The position numbers were made by a program, and so were the translations under genes. The notes beneath the pieces were generated by a model, which saw only the letters and a list, made by a program, of their open reading frames with translations, searched no databases and was not told the origin of the DNA. 64,000 nucleotides of DNA from Lactobacillaceae bacterium L1_55_11 (GTDB taxonomy: Bacteria; Bacillota; Bacilli; Lactobacillales; Lactobacillaceae), in the NCBI GenBank assembly GCA_029433155.1, contig JAQYTT010000002.1:124001-188000 (forward strand), given 5' to 3'. Each line of letters opens with the position of its first letter. Positions within the stretch are counted from its first letter, which is position 1. Shown here piece after piece: positions 1-8,260 of this stretch.

Positions 1-1652
1 AGTACGAAGGTTGGTACTCAGTTTCTGATGAAGAGTACTTCACGGAATCCCAACTGGCCGAAGTTTACCGCGATGAAGAAGGTAACGTGACCGGTGGGAT
101 GGCCCCATCCGGCCACGAGGTCGAGCGGGTTCAAGAAGAGACTTACTTCTTTAAAATGAGTAAATATGCCGACTGGCTCGTAGACTACTATAAGAGCCAC
201 CCCAGCTTCATCCAGCCTGAGGCGCGGATGAATGAGATGATTAGTAACTTCATCAAGCCTGGTCTGGAAGACCTGGCCGTGACCCGGACTTCCTTTAACT
301 GGGGTGTGCCAGTGCCTGGTGACCCTAAACACGTCATTTATGTCTGGATTGATGCCCTTGCCAACTATATTACGGCCCTGGGCTACGACACCGACAACGA
401 CGAACTCTTTAAGAAGTTCTGGCCCGCCAATGTCCAGTTAGTTGGTAAGGAAATTGTCCGCTTCCATACCATCTACTGGCCAATCATGCTCCACGCCCTT
501 GGACTGGAACTGCCTAAGGAAATTATCGGCCACGGCTGGCTGGTGATGAAGAACGGTAAGATGTCGAAGTCTAAGGGTAACGTGATTTATCCTGAAGTGC
601 TCGAAGAGCGTTACGGCTTGGATGCCGTTCGTTACTACCTGCTGCGGTCAATGCCATTTGGTAACGACGGGGTCTTCACGCCCGAAGACTTTGTCGACCG
701 GGTTAACTACGACTTGGCCAACGACCTCGGTAACCTCTTAAACCGGACGGTCGCCATGGTGAACAAGTACGAGGACGGCGTGGTGCCATCCTTGGATACT
801 GGTAAGACGCCCTTTGATCAGGAACTGGTTAAGACGGTTGATGATGGCATTGCTGCCTATAACGAGCACTTCGGTCAGGTACGGACGGCCGACGCTATCG
901 AAGACGTTTGGACGATTGTCCGTCGGGCTAACAAGTACATTGATGAAACCCAGCCATGGGTTTTGGCCCGTGACGAAGAAAAGACTGCTGAGCTGGGTTC
1001 AGTGATGGCCCACCTGGTAGCATCGCTACGCGTGGTTGCTACGCTTCTGCAGCCAGTTTTGACCCAGGCACCGAAGAAGATTTTTGCCCAGCTTGGACTG
1101 GACTACCCTGAAGACGGGGTTAAGATTGAAGGCTTGGCCTTTGACCAGTTGCCAGCTGGTATGAAGGTTGCTGAGAAGGGTGACCCAATCTTCCCTCGCC
1201 AGGATGTGGAGGCCGAAGTTGCCTTTATCGCTGGTCTTGTTGCCAAGGATAAGAAGGGCAAGGGCCGGGCGGTTAAGGACGCTGCGATTGCAGCGGCCCA
1301 GGAAAAGGAAGCTGAATCTAAGCCTGAAATCACCTATGATGACTTTGATAAGATTCAGCTCCTGGCCGCTAAGATTACGGCAGCTGAGAATGTGACCAAG
1401 TCTAAGAAGTTGATTAAGTTCACCTTGGACGACGGTTCTGGTGAACCGCGTCAGATTCTATCCGGAATCCGCGAGTGGTACCCAGAACCTAACGACCTGG
1501 TCGGTAAGACCGTGGCTATCGTGGCTAACATGAAGCCCCGTAAGATGGCCGGCGAACTTAGCCAGGGAATGATTCTGTCGGCTGAAAAGCACGGTAAGGT
1601 GACTGTGACGATTCTGCCAGACAGCATCGAGCCAGGATCTGGAATTGAGTAA
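1..1652 (+). CDS. metG: Methionyl-tRNA synthetase, 5' truncated by window edge
   Basis: Charges tRNA-Met with methionine in the cytosol. The reading frame is open from the first bases (YEGWYSVSDEEYF is readable from position 3), so the true start lies upstream and the GTG at 87 is not the start. The class I signature KMSKS is visible (NGKMSKSKGN, around 550-580), preceded by the typical GHGWLVMKNG. The C-terminal ~110 residues (from about 1330, YDDFDKIQLLAAKI) match the EMAP/Trbp111-like tRNA-binding domain that makes long bacterial MetRS dimeric. Identity is secure; only the N-terminal Rossmann half with the HIGH motif is missing from view. Confidence 0.97.
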   Translation, partial: YEGWYSVSDEEYFTESQLAEVYRDEEGNVTGGMAPSGHEVERVQEETYFFKMSKYADWLVDYYKSHPSFIQPEARMNEMISNFIKPGLEDLAVTRTSFNWGVPVPGDPKHVIYVWIDALANYITALGYDTDNDELFKKFWPANVQLVGKEIVRFHTIYWPIMLHALGLELPKEIIGHGWLVMKNGKMSKSKGNVIYPEVLEERYGLDAVRYYLLRSMPFGNDGVFTPEDFVDRVNYDLANDLGNLLNRTVAMVNKYEDGVVPSLDTGKTPFDQELVKTVDDGIAAYNEHFGQVRTADAIEDVWTIVRRANKYIDETQPWVLARDEEKTAELGSVMAHLVASLRVVATLLQPVLTQAPKKIFAQLGLDYPEDGVKIEGLAFDQLPAGMKVAEKGDPIFPRQDVEAEVAFIAGLVAKDKKGKGRAVKDAAIAAAQEKEAESKPEITYDDFDKIQLLAAKITAAENVTKSKKLIKFTLDDGSGEPRQILSGIREWYPEPNDLVGKTVAIVANMKPRKMAGELSQGMILSAEKHGKVTVTILPDSIEPGSGIE

Positions 1653-1678
1653 ATTTTGATTCTTGTGGAGGAACAGCG

Positions 1679-1879
1679 ATGCAATCGTTTGTGAAGCTGT
1701 TTTTAAAGTGTTTTGTTGCCACGTTTGCGGTGATTTTGTGTGCGCAAGGGATGATTAATATTCTGTCTCACGACGCTTTCCTTGCGGAATTTGGACACGT
1801 TTTATCCTTTTCCTTTGTATTTAGCTTAGTTGCGACTTGTGTGGTCAAGTGGCGAAACAGCAGAAACCACAAAGATTAA
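1679..1879 (+). CDS. Tiny two-helix membrane protein (family member A)
   Basis: A 66-residue protein with ATG preceded by GGAGG (about 1668). Two hydrophobic segments (about residues 8-28 and 40-57) are followed by a basic tail ending RNSRNHKD. The middle motif NILSHDAFLAEF resembles motifs in the tiny proteins at 7387 and 8039 (FLSHAPVFSDF, LLSQEPFFSDF), and the HKD tail recurs at 7387 and 7817. It lies 26 bases after metG and before a terminator, so it may be read through from metG. Function unknown; I do not recognise a named family. Confidence 0.7.
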   Translation: MQSFVKLFLKCFVATFAVILCAQGMINILSHDAFLAEFGHVLSFSFVFSLVATCVVKWRNSRNHKD

Positions 1880-1888
1880 TCCCAAAGT

Positions 1889-1920
1889 AAAAAAGGAAGC
1901 CGTCATGGCTTCCTTTTTTA
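1889..1920 (+). terminator. Intrinsic terminator after metG and tiny protein A
   Basis: GGAAGCC (1895-1901), loop GTCAT, GGCTTCC (1907-1913), then a T tract. An A tract lies on the other side. Confidence 0.9.
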
Positions 1921-1946
1921 CTATCAACATTCAAATTTTTCAAAAT

Positions 1947-1994
1947 AACCTAACTGTTTTTTGTTTATTTTTACAAAGGGTGGTTAGGTTTTTT
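1947..1994 (+). promoter_or_regulatory. Inverted repeat with T tract upstream of the carrier gene
   Basis: AACCTAAC (1947-1954) and GTTAGGTT (1983-1990) form a perfect 8-bp inverted repeat with a 28-base AT-rich spacer, followed by TTTT. It could be a second weak terminator or a leader structure in front of the gene at 2082. Confidence 0.4.
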
Positions 1995-2081
1995 GTTGAT
2001 TTGTTCAAATGATTGTTAGCAGCAAATTACTATACTGGGAATCAAGCATTAGAAAATTATGAGAGAGTTGAGGTGAAGCGT

Positions 2082-3260
2082 ATGGATACAGTTGTTGCCC
2101 TAACGGTTGTCATGCTATTCATGTTTATTGGTGAATGGGTGTCAACGCTGAGTAAGGCCTACATACCATCGGTCTTTGTAACCGCCTTCTTGTTCTTGGT
2201 TGGTTACTGGACCATCGTGCCCAAGAACATCACCGTGACTGCCAGCTTTACGCCGGCTGTTACCACGATGATCCAAGCGGCATTGTTGGTTCACATGGGG
2301 ACCTTGATGAACTTCAAGGTTCTCCTGCAACAATGGAAGGCAGTTGTCATCGCTCTATCTGGCGTGGCCGGTACGGCGCTGCTCGCCATGGGCGGCGGTT
2401 TGCTACTCTTTAACTGGCACACCGTTATCGCCAGTGTCCCACCACTAACTGGTGGAATCGTGGCTGCCTTCCTGATGAGTAACGGTTTGAAAGCCGCCGG
2501 CCTTACGGCCCTGGTTTCCTTCCCGGTTGCCATGTTTGTCGCCCACAGTATTATTGGTTATCCGCTGACCGCCTTCCTACTTAAGAAAGAAGGGAAGCGT
2601 CTGCTAGCTAACTACCACAGTGGTAATCACGACAAGGGCAGTGCACCAATGCCTGAACCAGAAGAAGAGGCTAAGCCAACCTTGCTGGACCACCTGCCAG
2701 CAATTTATCAGACGTCCGCCTTCTACATCTTCATGGTCATGGCCCTAGCCACCCTGTCAATCTTCGTGGCCGGTCTGATGCACAACGTGGTCAACGCCTT
2801 CATTATCTGCCTGGTGGCTGGTGTGCTGGGTCACCAACTCGGCATCCTGCCAAGCCACGTCCTGGAAAAGGCCGGGGTCTTCAACTGGTTGATGTACGGC
2901 GAACTGGCTTACATCTTCTCCTTCCTGGCATCGGTTACCCCATCAAACCTGGTTGGCATCCTGGTACCAATCATCACCATGATTCTGCTGGGAATCCTGG
3001 GGATGTTCATCGTTTCCTTCCTGCTGGCTAAGCCGCTCGGCTTTTCCAAGGAAATGGCCTTTGCCAGCGCCCTGACGGCCCTCTTTGGATTCCCAGCCGA
3101 CTACATCGTGACCCACGAGTCGGCTAAGAACCTGGCTAAGACCCCCGAGGAAGAGGAATATATCCTGTCCAACACCCTGCCTAAGATGTTGGTCGGTGGC
3201 TTTGCGACCGTTTCGGTTGCTTCGGTTGTCATCGCTTCATTCTTCTTGAAGTTGCTGTAA
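2082..3260 (+). CDS. Multi-spanning membrane carrier, unassigned family
   Basis: A 392-residue protein, almost entirely hydrophobic helices (roughly 10-12), with one polar central loop near residues 185-210 (MPEPEEEAKP) that divides it into two halves, as in two-repeat secondary transporters. The ATG at 2082 is chosen over the frame's earlier start at 2013 because TTGAGGTG lies just upstream and MDTVVALTVV begins the first helix directly. It is followed 34 bases later by an amidohydrolase and then an aminotransferase and PucR-type regulator, so it probably imports or exports the substrate of that pathway. It recalls GltS-like ion transporters, but I cannot assign a family or substrate from sequence alone. 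Confidence 0.75.
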   Translation: MDTVVALTVVMLFMFIGEWVSTLSKAYIPSVFVTAFLFLVGYWTIVPKNITVTASFTPAVTTMIQAALLVHMGTLMNFKVLLQQWKAVVIALSGVAGTALLAMGGGLLLFNWHTVIASVPPLTGGIVAAFLMSNGLKAAGLTALVSFPVAMFVAHSIIGYPLTAFLLKKEGKRLLANYHSGNHDKGSAPMPEPEEEAKPTLLDHLPAIYQTSAFYIFMVMALATLSIFVAGLMHNVVNAFIICLVAGVLGHQLGILPSHVLEKAGVFNWLMYGELAYIFSFLASVTPSNLVGILVPIITMILLGILGMFIVSFLLAKPLGFSKEMAFASALTALFGFPADYIVTHESAKNLAKTPEEEEYILSNTLPKMLVGGFATVSVASVVIASFFLKLL

Positions 3261-3294
3261 TTGTCCCTGTGTTTAGAAAGAAGGAAAAATTCAC

Positions 3295-4470
3295 ATGAGT
3301 ACAGTATTTACTAACGCAAACCTTTTCGACGGCGTGAACGATAAAATTACCGAAAACGCCTGGTTCCTAGTTGACGACGAAGGAAAAATCAGTGATACCG
3401 GGACCGACACGGTGCCAGTGGCCGATGAAACCGTTGACCTGGCAGGGCAGTACGTGATGCCCGGCCTAATCAACGCCCACACCCACGTTTCCCTGGATCC
3501 AACTAGTCACGATGGTGACGGTTTTGCTGACATTGTTTCTGTGACGGTTCGGTCGGTTGAGCACTTACGCCAGCTGCTAAAGTCCGGCGTTACCTACGTC
3601 CGCGGCTGTGGTAGCAGTTATGGTGTTGATCGGACCCTGGCCCGCCTGCAACGGGAAGGTAAGTTGGAAAAGGTACCGCGAATTATGCCTTCCGGTGCAC
3701 CGATGACCATGTCCGGTGGGCACGGGATTCTCTTCCATGGTGGTGATGTGACTGATTCCCCCGATGAAATGCGTAAGAAGGTTCGCGAAAACTTTGCGGC
3801 CGGTGCCCAGTGTACCAAGGTTATGGCCACTGGCGGGGTTATGTCAGTCAACGATAACATGGTCCAGCCTCAGCTCAAGATTCCTGAAATCGAAGTTGCC
3901 GTTGAAGAAACCCACAGCAAGGGCAGTGTTGTCGCCGCCCACGCCGAAGCCAATCCCGGTATCATGAACGCCCTCAAGGCCAAGGTGGATTCGATTGAGC
4001 ACGGTGACTACGTGACTGACGAAGAAATTCAGATGATGATTGACCAGGGCACTTACCTGACCCCAACTTTGCTGGTGGTTCAAAGCATGGTTGACCACAG
4101 TGACGAACTACCTGACTGGGAGGCTGCTAAGAACGCCGAACTAAAGGAAGTTGGCTTCCGCAACTTCCGCAAGGCCTACCAGGCCGGGGTTAAGCTGACC
4201 CTGGGGACCGATGCTGGTTGCCCATTTACCAGCTTCGATGAGACCCCCCGGGAACTAGAAATCATGGTTGATCAGCTCGGCTTTACCAATTTCGATGCTC
4301 TTTATGCCTCACACCACTCGGCTGATTTGATGAAGCTGGGCGAGTATGGCGAACTCAATGCCGGTAAGTACGCCGACTTCCTGGTCCTCAAGGATAACCC
4401 ACTGGCCGACGTCAAGGCCGTCCAACAAAAGGACAAGGAAGTTTACCAACACGGTGAGCGCCAGTTCTAA
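3295..4470 (+). CDS. Metal-dependent amidohydrolase (imidazolonepropionase/prolidase-like)
   Basis: A 391-residue cytosolic amidohydrolase of the COG1228 type. The metal ligands are visible in order: HTH in LINAHTHVSLD, a lysine in TKVMATGGVMS (likely the carbamylated bridge), His in VAAHAEA, His in SIEHGDY and Asp in LGTDAG. The N-terminal beta domain (VDLAGQYVMPGLINAH) and C-terminal YADFLVLKDNPL are typical. Family members hydrolyse cyclic amides, Xaa-Pro dipeptides or N-acyl amino acids, and the exact substrate cannot be read. SD AGAAAGAAGG precedes the ATG. It is flanked by a carrier and an aminotransferase on the same strand. Confidence 0.88.
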   Translation: MSTVFTNANLFDGVNDKITENAWFLVDDEGKISDTGTDTVPVADETVDLAGQYVMPGLINAHTHVSLDPTSHDGDGFADIVSVTVRSVEHLRQLLKSGVTYVRGCGSSYGVDRTLARLQREGKLEKVPRIMPSGAPMTMSGGHGILFHGGDVTDSPDEMRKKVRENFAAGAQCTKVMATGGVMSVNDNMVQPQLKIPEIEVAVEETHSKGSVVAAHAEANPGIMNALKAKVDSIEHGDYVTDEEIQMMIDQGTYLTPTLLVVQSMVDHSDELPDWEAAKNAELKEVGFRNFRKAYQAGVKLTLGTDAGCPFTSFDETPRELEIMVDQLGFTNFDALYASHHSADLMKLGEYGELNAGKYADFLVLKDNPLADVKAVQQKDKEVYQHGERQF

Positions 4471-4559
4471 GTCCAGTTAATCAAATATATTAGGTTGGTT
4501 ATGACAGGCTTCGCCACGATAGCTGACTTAATTGCTTAAACCATAAAGCGAGGTGTGAA

Positions 4560-5747
4560 ATGAATCAGAACAGTATTATCCGTGACGTCATCTTGTCGAT
4601 GCCACCCGAGGGGATTTCGACCTTCAGTAAGCAGATTGAAGACATCCCCGGCATGATTAAGCTAACGGTTGGGGAACCCGACTTTGATACACCCGAGCAC
4701 ATCAAGACGGCCGGCATTGAAGCCATTCAAAACAACAACACTCACTACACCGATCCACTCGGTTCACTGGCCGTGCGCCAGGCCGCAGCCGACTTTGTCG
4801 CTAAAAAATATGGTATCCACTACGATGCTAAGACCGAAGTGGTGACGACAATCGGCGTTAGCGAAGCAATCTTGGATGTTTTCCTATCCTTGCTGGAGCC
4901 CGGCGATGAAGTCTTCTTGCCTTCACCGGTCTTCCCAGTTTACCAGGGCACCATCCAGATGGCCGGCGGGAAGGTTGACTATATCAACCTGGCCAACGAC
5001 AACTTTAAGCTGACGCCCGAGCGCCTGCGCCAGGAAATCAAGGAACATCCGAAGGCGAAGACATTGTTGTTAACGACGCCTAGCAACCCCACCGGGGTTA
5101 GTTATGACGATGAGGAACTGAAGGCTTTGGCCGACGTGGCCCGTGAATTCGATCTAACCGTTATCAGCGATGAGATTTACGGGGAGATTACGTATGATAA
5201 GGTACACAGCTCAATTGCTAAGTTCATTCCCGAGCGGACAATTGTTTTCTCCGGCCTGTCCAAGTCCCATGCCATGACCGGCTGGCGCTTTGGGGTCGTC
5301 TTTGCACCAAAGGCCTTGATGGACGGGATTGCCAAGGTCCATGTCTTTAACAGCTACGATGTTTCTTCCTTTGTTCAGGAAGCTGCGATTGAGGCCTTCA
5401 CCGTTGGCATGGATGACGTGGAACCGATGAAGAAGATCTACCGCGAACGGCGGGACCTGGTCTTGGATGCCTTGAAAAATGCTGGTATTGAAGCCGTCAC
5501 GCCGGAAGGGGCCTTCTACATTTTTGCTAAGATTCCGGACAGTTATGAGACTAGCCTTGAGTTCTGCACTGATTTGGCTGAGCAGGCCCACGTCGGCGTT
5601 GTGCCCGGGGACGCCTTTGGCCCGGGTGGGGAAGGCTACTTCCGCATCAGTTATGTCACCAGTACCGCTAACCTTCAAGAGGCCATGAACCGGCTGACCG
5701 ATTTTTTGGCCGCTGATGACGTTGCTTTAAAGTCACAGGGGGCTTAA
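4560..5747 (+). CDS. PLP-dependent class I aminotransferase
   Basis: A 395-residue aminotransferase of the aspartate/PatA type (fold type I). Visible landmarks are the N-terminal TVGEPDFDTPEHI, TPSNPTGVSY (Asn contacting PLP), ISDEIYGEITY (Asp/Tyr) and the Schiff-base lysine in FSGLSKSHAMTGWRFG, with a C-terminal arginine in YFRISYVTS for the alpha-carboxylate. SD GCGAGGTGTGAA lies just before the ATG. The 89-base gap behind the amidohydrolase contains no clear terminator, so co-transcription is likely. In context it may transaminate the amino acid released by the amidohydrolase; that is inference. Confidence 0.92.
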   Translation: MNQNSIIRDVILSMPPEGISTFSKQIEDIPGMIKLTVGEPDFDTPEHIKTAGIEAIQNNNTHYTDPLGSLAVRQAAADFVAKKYGIHYDAKTEVVTTIGVSEAILDVFLSLLEPGDEVFLPSPVFPVYQGTIQMAGGKVDYINLANDNFKLTPERLRQEIKEHPKAKTLLLTTPSNPTGVSYDDEELKALADVAREFDLTVISDEIYGEITYDKVHSSIAKFIPERTIVFSGLSKSHAMTGWRFGVVFAPKALMDGIAKVHVFNSYDVSSFVQEAAIEAFTVGMDDVEPMKKIYRERRDLVLDALKNAGIEAVTPEGAFYIFAKIPDSYETSLEFCTDLAEQAHVGVVPGDAFGPGGEGYFRISYVTSTANLQEAMNRLTDFLAADDVALKSQGA

Positions 5748-5808
5748 AATATGTGAAAAATGAAGGGACCGGGTCGAGACGATTCTTTAGTATGGCCCGA
5801 ACAGCGGT

Positions 5809-7023
5809 ATGCCGGAAAAAGCCAAAAACGAGCGCTTAGCCAAGGAAAATAAGCAATTATTGGAAATCATGAACCAGAACCTGGCGATTTCCAAGTACAT
5901 CCTCGCCAAACAGCCTGATGACCGGATTTTAAATCAAATCACGGGCGCGCTGGGTGTTGATGCCTACATTCTGGATTCCTTTGGCCGCCTCAAGGCTAAG
6001 AACAATGGTGCCGCCCCGATTACCGAGGCACTGGACTATACCAGCGCGGACCTGGACTTGATTAACTTGGAAGAACCCCGGACCCTCTTTGGCCGCTACA
6101 CCATCTACCCGTTGAAAACCACGGATAAGCTGACCCGCCGTTTTGTGATTTTAGACGTGGTGCCGGTGAAGAATTCGGCTGAGGACTTGCTGATATCTAA
6201 CATGATTAACCTGCTCAGCCTGGAAAGTCTCCAGGTGCAGATTAATGTCAGCAACGAACGTGAGCGGAAGAGTGAAGTTTTTGAAACCCTGATGACCGAG
6301 CCGATTGCTAAGGAATCCTTTGCCGGGGTGCTGAAGTTAAACGGTTTGGATATTCACGACCAGTACCGCGCCTTTGCGGTCGATGAGGCCAATTCGCAAA
6401 ACACCGGGAACCACCAGTTTGTTATGCACCGGGTGTCCGACTACATTTACTGGTACTTTAATAAAATTAATGCGCCAATTGTGCTGATTAACTGGCACTT
6501 TAAGATCTTTGGCCTGGTTAAGGAAAACGCGGACCTGCCTCAGCTCTTGCCGGATTTGGAAAAGTTTTTGCTGGATCATTTCCCCAACGAACGCAACTTA
6601 ATTGGCTATACGATGTACCAGAAATCAATCGTGAACTTCCAGCAACTACTCGACGAAGCCGACAAGGCCTTGGGCACCGCCAAAAAGCGCCACCTGCGGG
6701 CACCGCACCAGTACAACCCCCAACAGGTAACCGATGTTTTGCGCCTGATTCCTAAGAAAGAAGCGCTGATTTTCATTGATGCGGTCCTGCATCCTATCTT
6801 GGAGTCGAAAAGCACCGACCGCGAGCAGTACCTGTCGCTGCTGGTCACTTTCTTCTCGGCCAACGAGTCGACTGCCAAGGCAGCGGAGATGCTCTTCATT
6901 CACCGCAATACCGCCTTTTACCGCCTGCAAAAAATCGAAAAAATCTTGGGCATGGACTTAGGCAATGCGGATGACAACGAAAAAATCCACCTCGCTATCC
7001 AGCTCTATGAGATTTGGTATTAA
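5809..7023 (+). CDS. PucR/CdaR-type transcriptional regulator
   Basis: A 404-residue cytosolic regulator. It starts with a short coiled-coil-like stretch (NERLAKENKQLLEIMNQ), has a GAF/PAS-like middle (LGVDAYILDSFGRL onward), and ends with the PucR C-terminal helix-turn-helix, AAEMLFIHRNTAFYRLQKIE, the signature of this family. PucR/CdaR proteins usually activate catabolic genes beside them when the substrate is present, which fits the carrier, amidohydrolase and aminotransferase upstream. The start is the only ATG in frame after the stop at 5788, but its ribosome site is poor, so expression may be low or coupled. Confidence 0.87.
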   Translation: MPEKAKNERLAKENKQLLEIMNQNLAISKYILAKQPDDRILNQITGALGVDAYILDSFGRLKAKNNGAAPITEALDYTSADLDLINLEEPRTLFGRYTIYPLKTTDKLTRRFVILDVVPVKNSAEDLLISNMINLLSLESLQVQINVSNERERKSEVFETLMTEPIAKESFAGVLKLNGLDIHDQYRAFAVDEANSQNTGNHQFVMHRVSDYIYWYFNKINAPIVLINWHFKIFGLVKENADLPQLLPDLEKFLLDHFPNERNLIGYTMYQKSIVNFQQLLDEADKALGTAKKRHLRAPHQYNPQQVTDVLRLIPKKEALIFIDAVLHPILESKSTDREQYLSLLVTFFSANESTAKAAEMLFIHRNTAFYRLQKIEKILGMDLGNADDNEKIHLAIQLYEIWY

Positions 7024-7053
7024 AAAAAGGAAGCCAGCACGGCTTCCTTTTTG
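7023..7053 (+). terminator. Terminator after the PucR-type regulator
   Basis: GGAAGCC, AGCAC loop, GGCTTCC, T tract. The stem is identical to that of the terminator at 1889. Confidence 0.9.
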
Positions 7054-7157
7054 TGTTTGCAACATTTTCTTAACTTAATGATAACGTCACTGTGATTTCA
7101 AAGCGTTGTAGGAAGTGTACGATGGCACTAACAAAGTTTGAAAGGGAGCGATTAGTG

Positions 7158-7343
7158 ATGAAAAAATCTGCCTGGTTATTTTACACCGCAATGCTAATGA
7201 TAATTGTCGGCGTCGTGATTGACCTGACCACTATCTTTGCCGGGCAGGGATTGTCACACGGTCTGACGATTTCGCTGTTGTTACTAAGCCAGCTGCTAAC
7301 TTTTATCGCTGCCTATATTTTGGCCACTCAGTTTAAGGAGTGA
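7158..7343 (+). CDS. Small two-helix membrane protein
   Basis: A 61-residue protein. The ATG at 7158 is preferred over the frame's earlier start at 7092 because AAAGGGAG sits 9 bases upstream and MKKSAWLFY begins the first helix. Two hydrophobic helices (about 4-25 and 35-55) are joined by a short loop AGQGLSHG; the tail is ATQFKE. It is the first gene of a tandem run of very small membrane proteins (7158-8260) that share size and topology. This one lacks the HKD-type tail. Function unknown. Confidence 0.65.
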   Translation: MKKSAWLFYTAMLMIIVGVVIDLTTIFAGQGLSHGLTISLLLLSQLLTFIAAYILATQFKE

Positions 7344-7386
7344 AGGGTTTAGTTGATTGCGTGATACTGGAGAGGGAGGTTAATGT

Positions 7387-7575
7387 ATGGATGTGAAGAT
7401 GTTGGTAGCGTCTGTAGTTGGTGCATTGTTAGGTGTCTACGCTTTCAACATGGTGGTTGCCTTTCTGTCGCACGCCCCTGTCTTTAGTGATTTTCAATCC
7501 CAAACGTTTTTTGGACTGACGGCGGGCATATTCTTGTACTTTATTTTTAAAAAATCTAATCGTCATAAAGACTGA
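7387..7575 (+). CDS. Tiny two-helix membrane protein (family member B)
   Basis: A 62-residue protein with a strong ribosome site (GGAGAGGGAGG) before ATG. Two hydrophobic segments flank the motif FLSHAPVFSDF, and the C-terminus is KKSNRHKD. It aligns by eye with the protein at 1679 (ILSHDAFLAEF...RNHKD) and with that at 8039 (LLSQEPFFSDF...KKSNH), suggesting paralogues. No catalytic motif or cysteine pair. Function unknown. Confidence 0.7.
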   Translation: MDVKMLVASVVGALLGVYAFNMVVAFLSHAPVFSDFQSQTFFGLTAGIFLYFIFKKSNRHKD

Positions 7576-7595
7576 AAAGGTTAAGGGGTAAGATT

Positions 7596-7796
7596 ATGAA
7601 AAACACTGATAAACGCAAAACAGCTATTACAACGACTGGTGCAGGCGTTACGGCGGCTTTAAGCTATCAAAGTCTTTCGTATATCACCTCACCAGGATGG
7701 GCGCTTATCGGCGCAATACTGATAAGCTTTGCAGTTATCGCTTTAACAGCGTACTTTGGGAGGAATAGCAAGGAACACTCCGAACACCAAGATTAA
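7596..7796 (+). CDS. Tiny two-helix membrane protein (family member C)
   Basis: A 66-residue protein, 20 bases after the preceding stop, with AAGGGG upstream of ATG. It has a basic N-terminus (KNTDKRK), two helical hydrophobic stretches around YITSPGWALIG, and a tail NSKEHSEHQD. The PGWAL turn and the HQD end resemble the next gene (LPAWLAF...SKHKD), so 7596 and 7817 may form a second subfamily. Function unknown. Confidence 0.65.
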   Translation: MKNTDKRKTAITTTGAGVTAALSYQSLSYITSPGWALIGAILISFAVIALTAYFGRNSKEHSEHQD

Positions 7797-7816
7797 GAAT
7801 ACAGTTAGGGGTCAAT

Positions 7817-8008
7817 TTGAACAAGAACATGAAACAAACTCTGATATCAAGTGCGATTTCGGGCGTGATAGCGGCATTTATTTGGCAATTGTTTTCACAC
7901 TTCGGCCTGCCGGCTTGGTTGGCATTCATTGTCATTATTGCGGTGGCGGTGGCCATTTCCTTAGTACTTTTGAAATTCTGGAATGGCCGCAGCAAGCACA
8001 AAGATTGA
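7817..8008 (+). CDS. Tiny two-helix membrane protein (family member D), TTG start
   Basis: A 63-residue protein. The TTG at 7817 is chosen because AGGGG (7807-7811) lies 5 bases upstream; the next in-frame ATG at 7829 is too far from it. Two hydrophobic segments are separated by SHFGLPAW, and the C-terminus is WNGRSKHKD, sharing HKD with members A and B. Function unknown. Confidence 0.65.
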   Translation: MNKNMKQTLISSAISGVIAAFIWQLFSHFGLPAWLAFIVIIAVAVAISLVLLKFWNGRSKHKD

Positions 8009-8038
8009 GTCTAACCCATTTGAAGGAGAAGTTGCGTT

Positions 8039-8260
8039 ATGGGTAAAAAGAAATTAATGAAAATCTTCGTGTCTACGACGCTGGCAGTTTTTGCTGTGAA
8101 GGGGTTGTTAAACCTTCTCTCCCAGGAACCTTTTTTCTCTGATTTCATTTCAACTGCTAATTTTGCAGTGGTCTACAATCTTTGCCTGTACGCTTATTTT
8201 TCTGGCAAGAAGTCTAATCACAATGCGGAGGCTCACACACATGCAAATCGAAAAAATTGA
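8039..8260 (+). CDS. Tiny two-helix membrane protein (family member E)
   Basis: A 73-residue protein with ATG behind GAAGGAGAAG. The motif LLNLLSQEPFFSDF matches member B closely, and the helix that follows ends in SGKKSNH. From there the tail diverges (NAEAHTHANRKN) and its last 20 bases overlap the start of the VOC gene, so the C-terminus may have been extended or altered relative to the other members. Function unknown. Confidence 0.68.
   Translation: MGKKKLMKIFVSTTLAVFAVKGLLNLLSQEPFFSDFISTANFAVVYNLCLYAYFSGKKSNHNAEAHTHANRKN

Noticed and set aside
1830-2012. 60-codon ORF across the metG-unit terminator
   Set aside because: It runs through a terminator stem, has no ribosome site and overlaps the tiny protein gene.
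5211-5678. 155-codon minus-strand ORF inside the aminotransferase gene
   Set aside because: Shadow of the conserved aminotransferase; no ribosome site and no family pattern.
7735-8046. ORFs of 88-96 codons in other frames over the tiny membrane-protein genes
   Set aside because: They overlap two better-supported small genes with ribosome sites and encode no membrane or family pattern.
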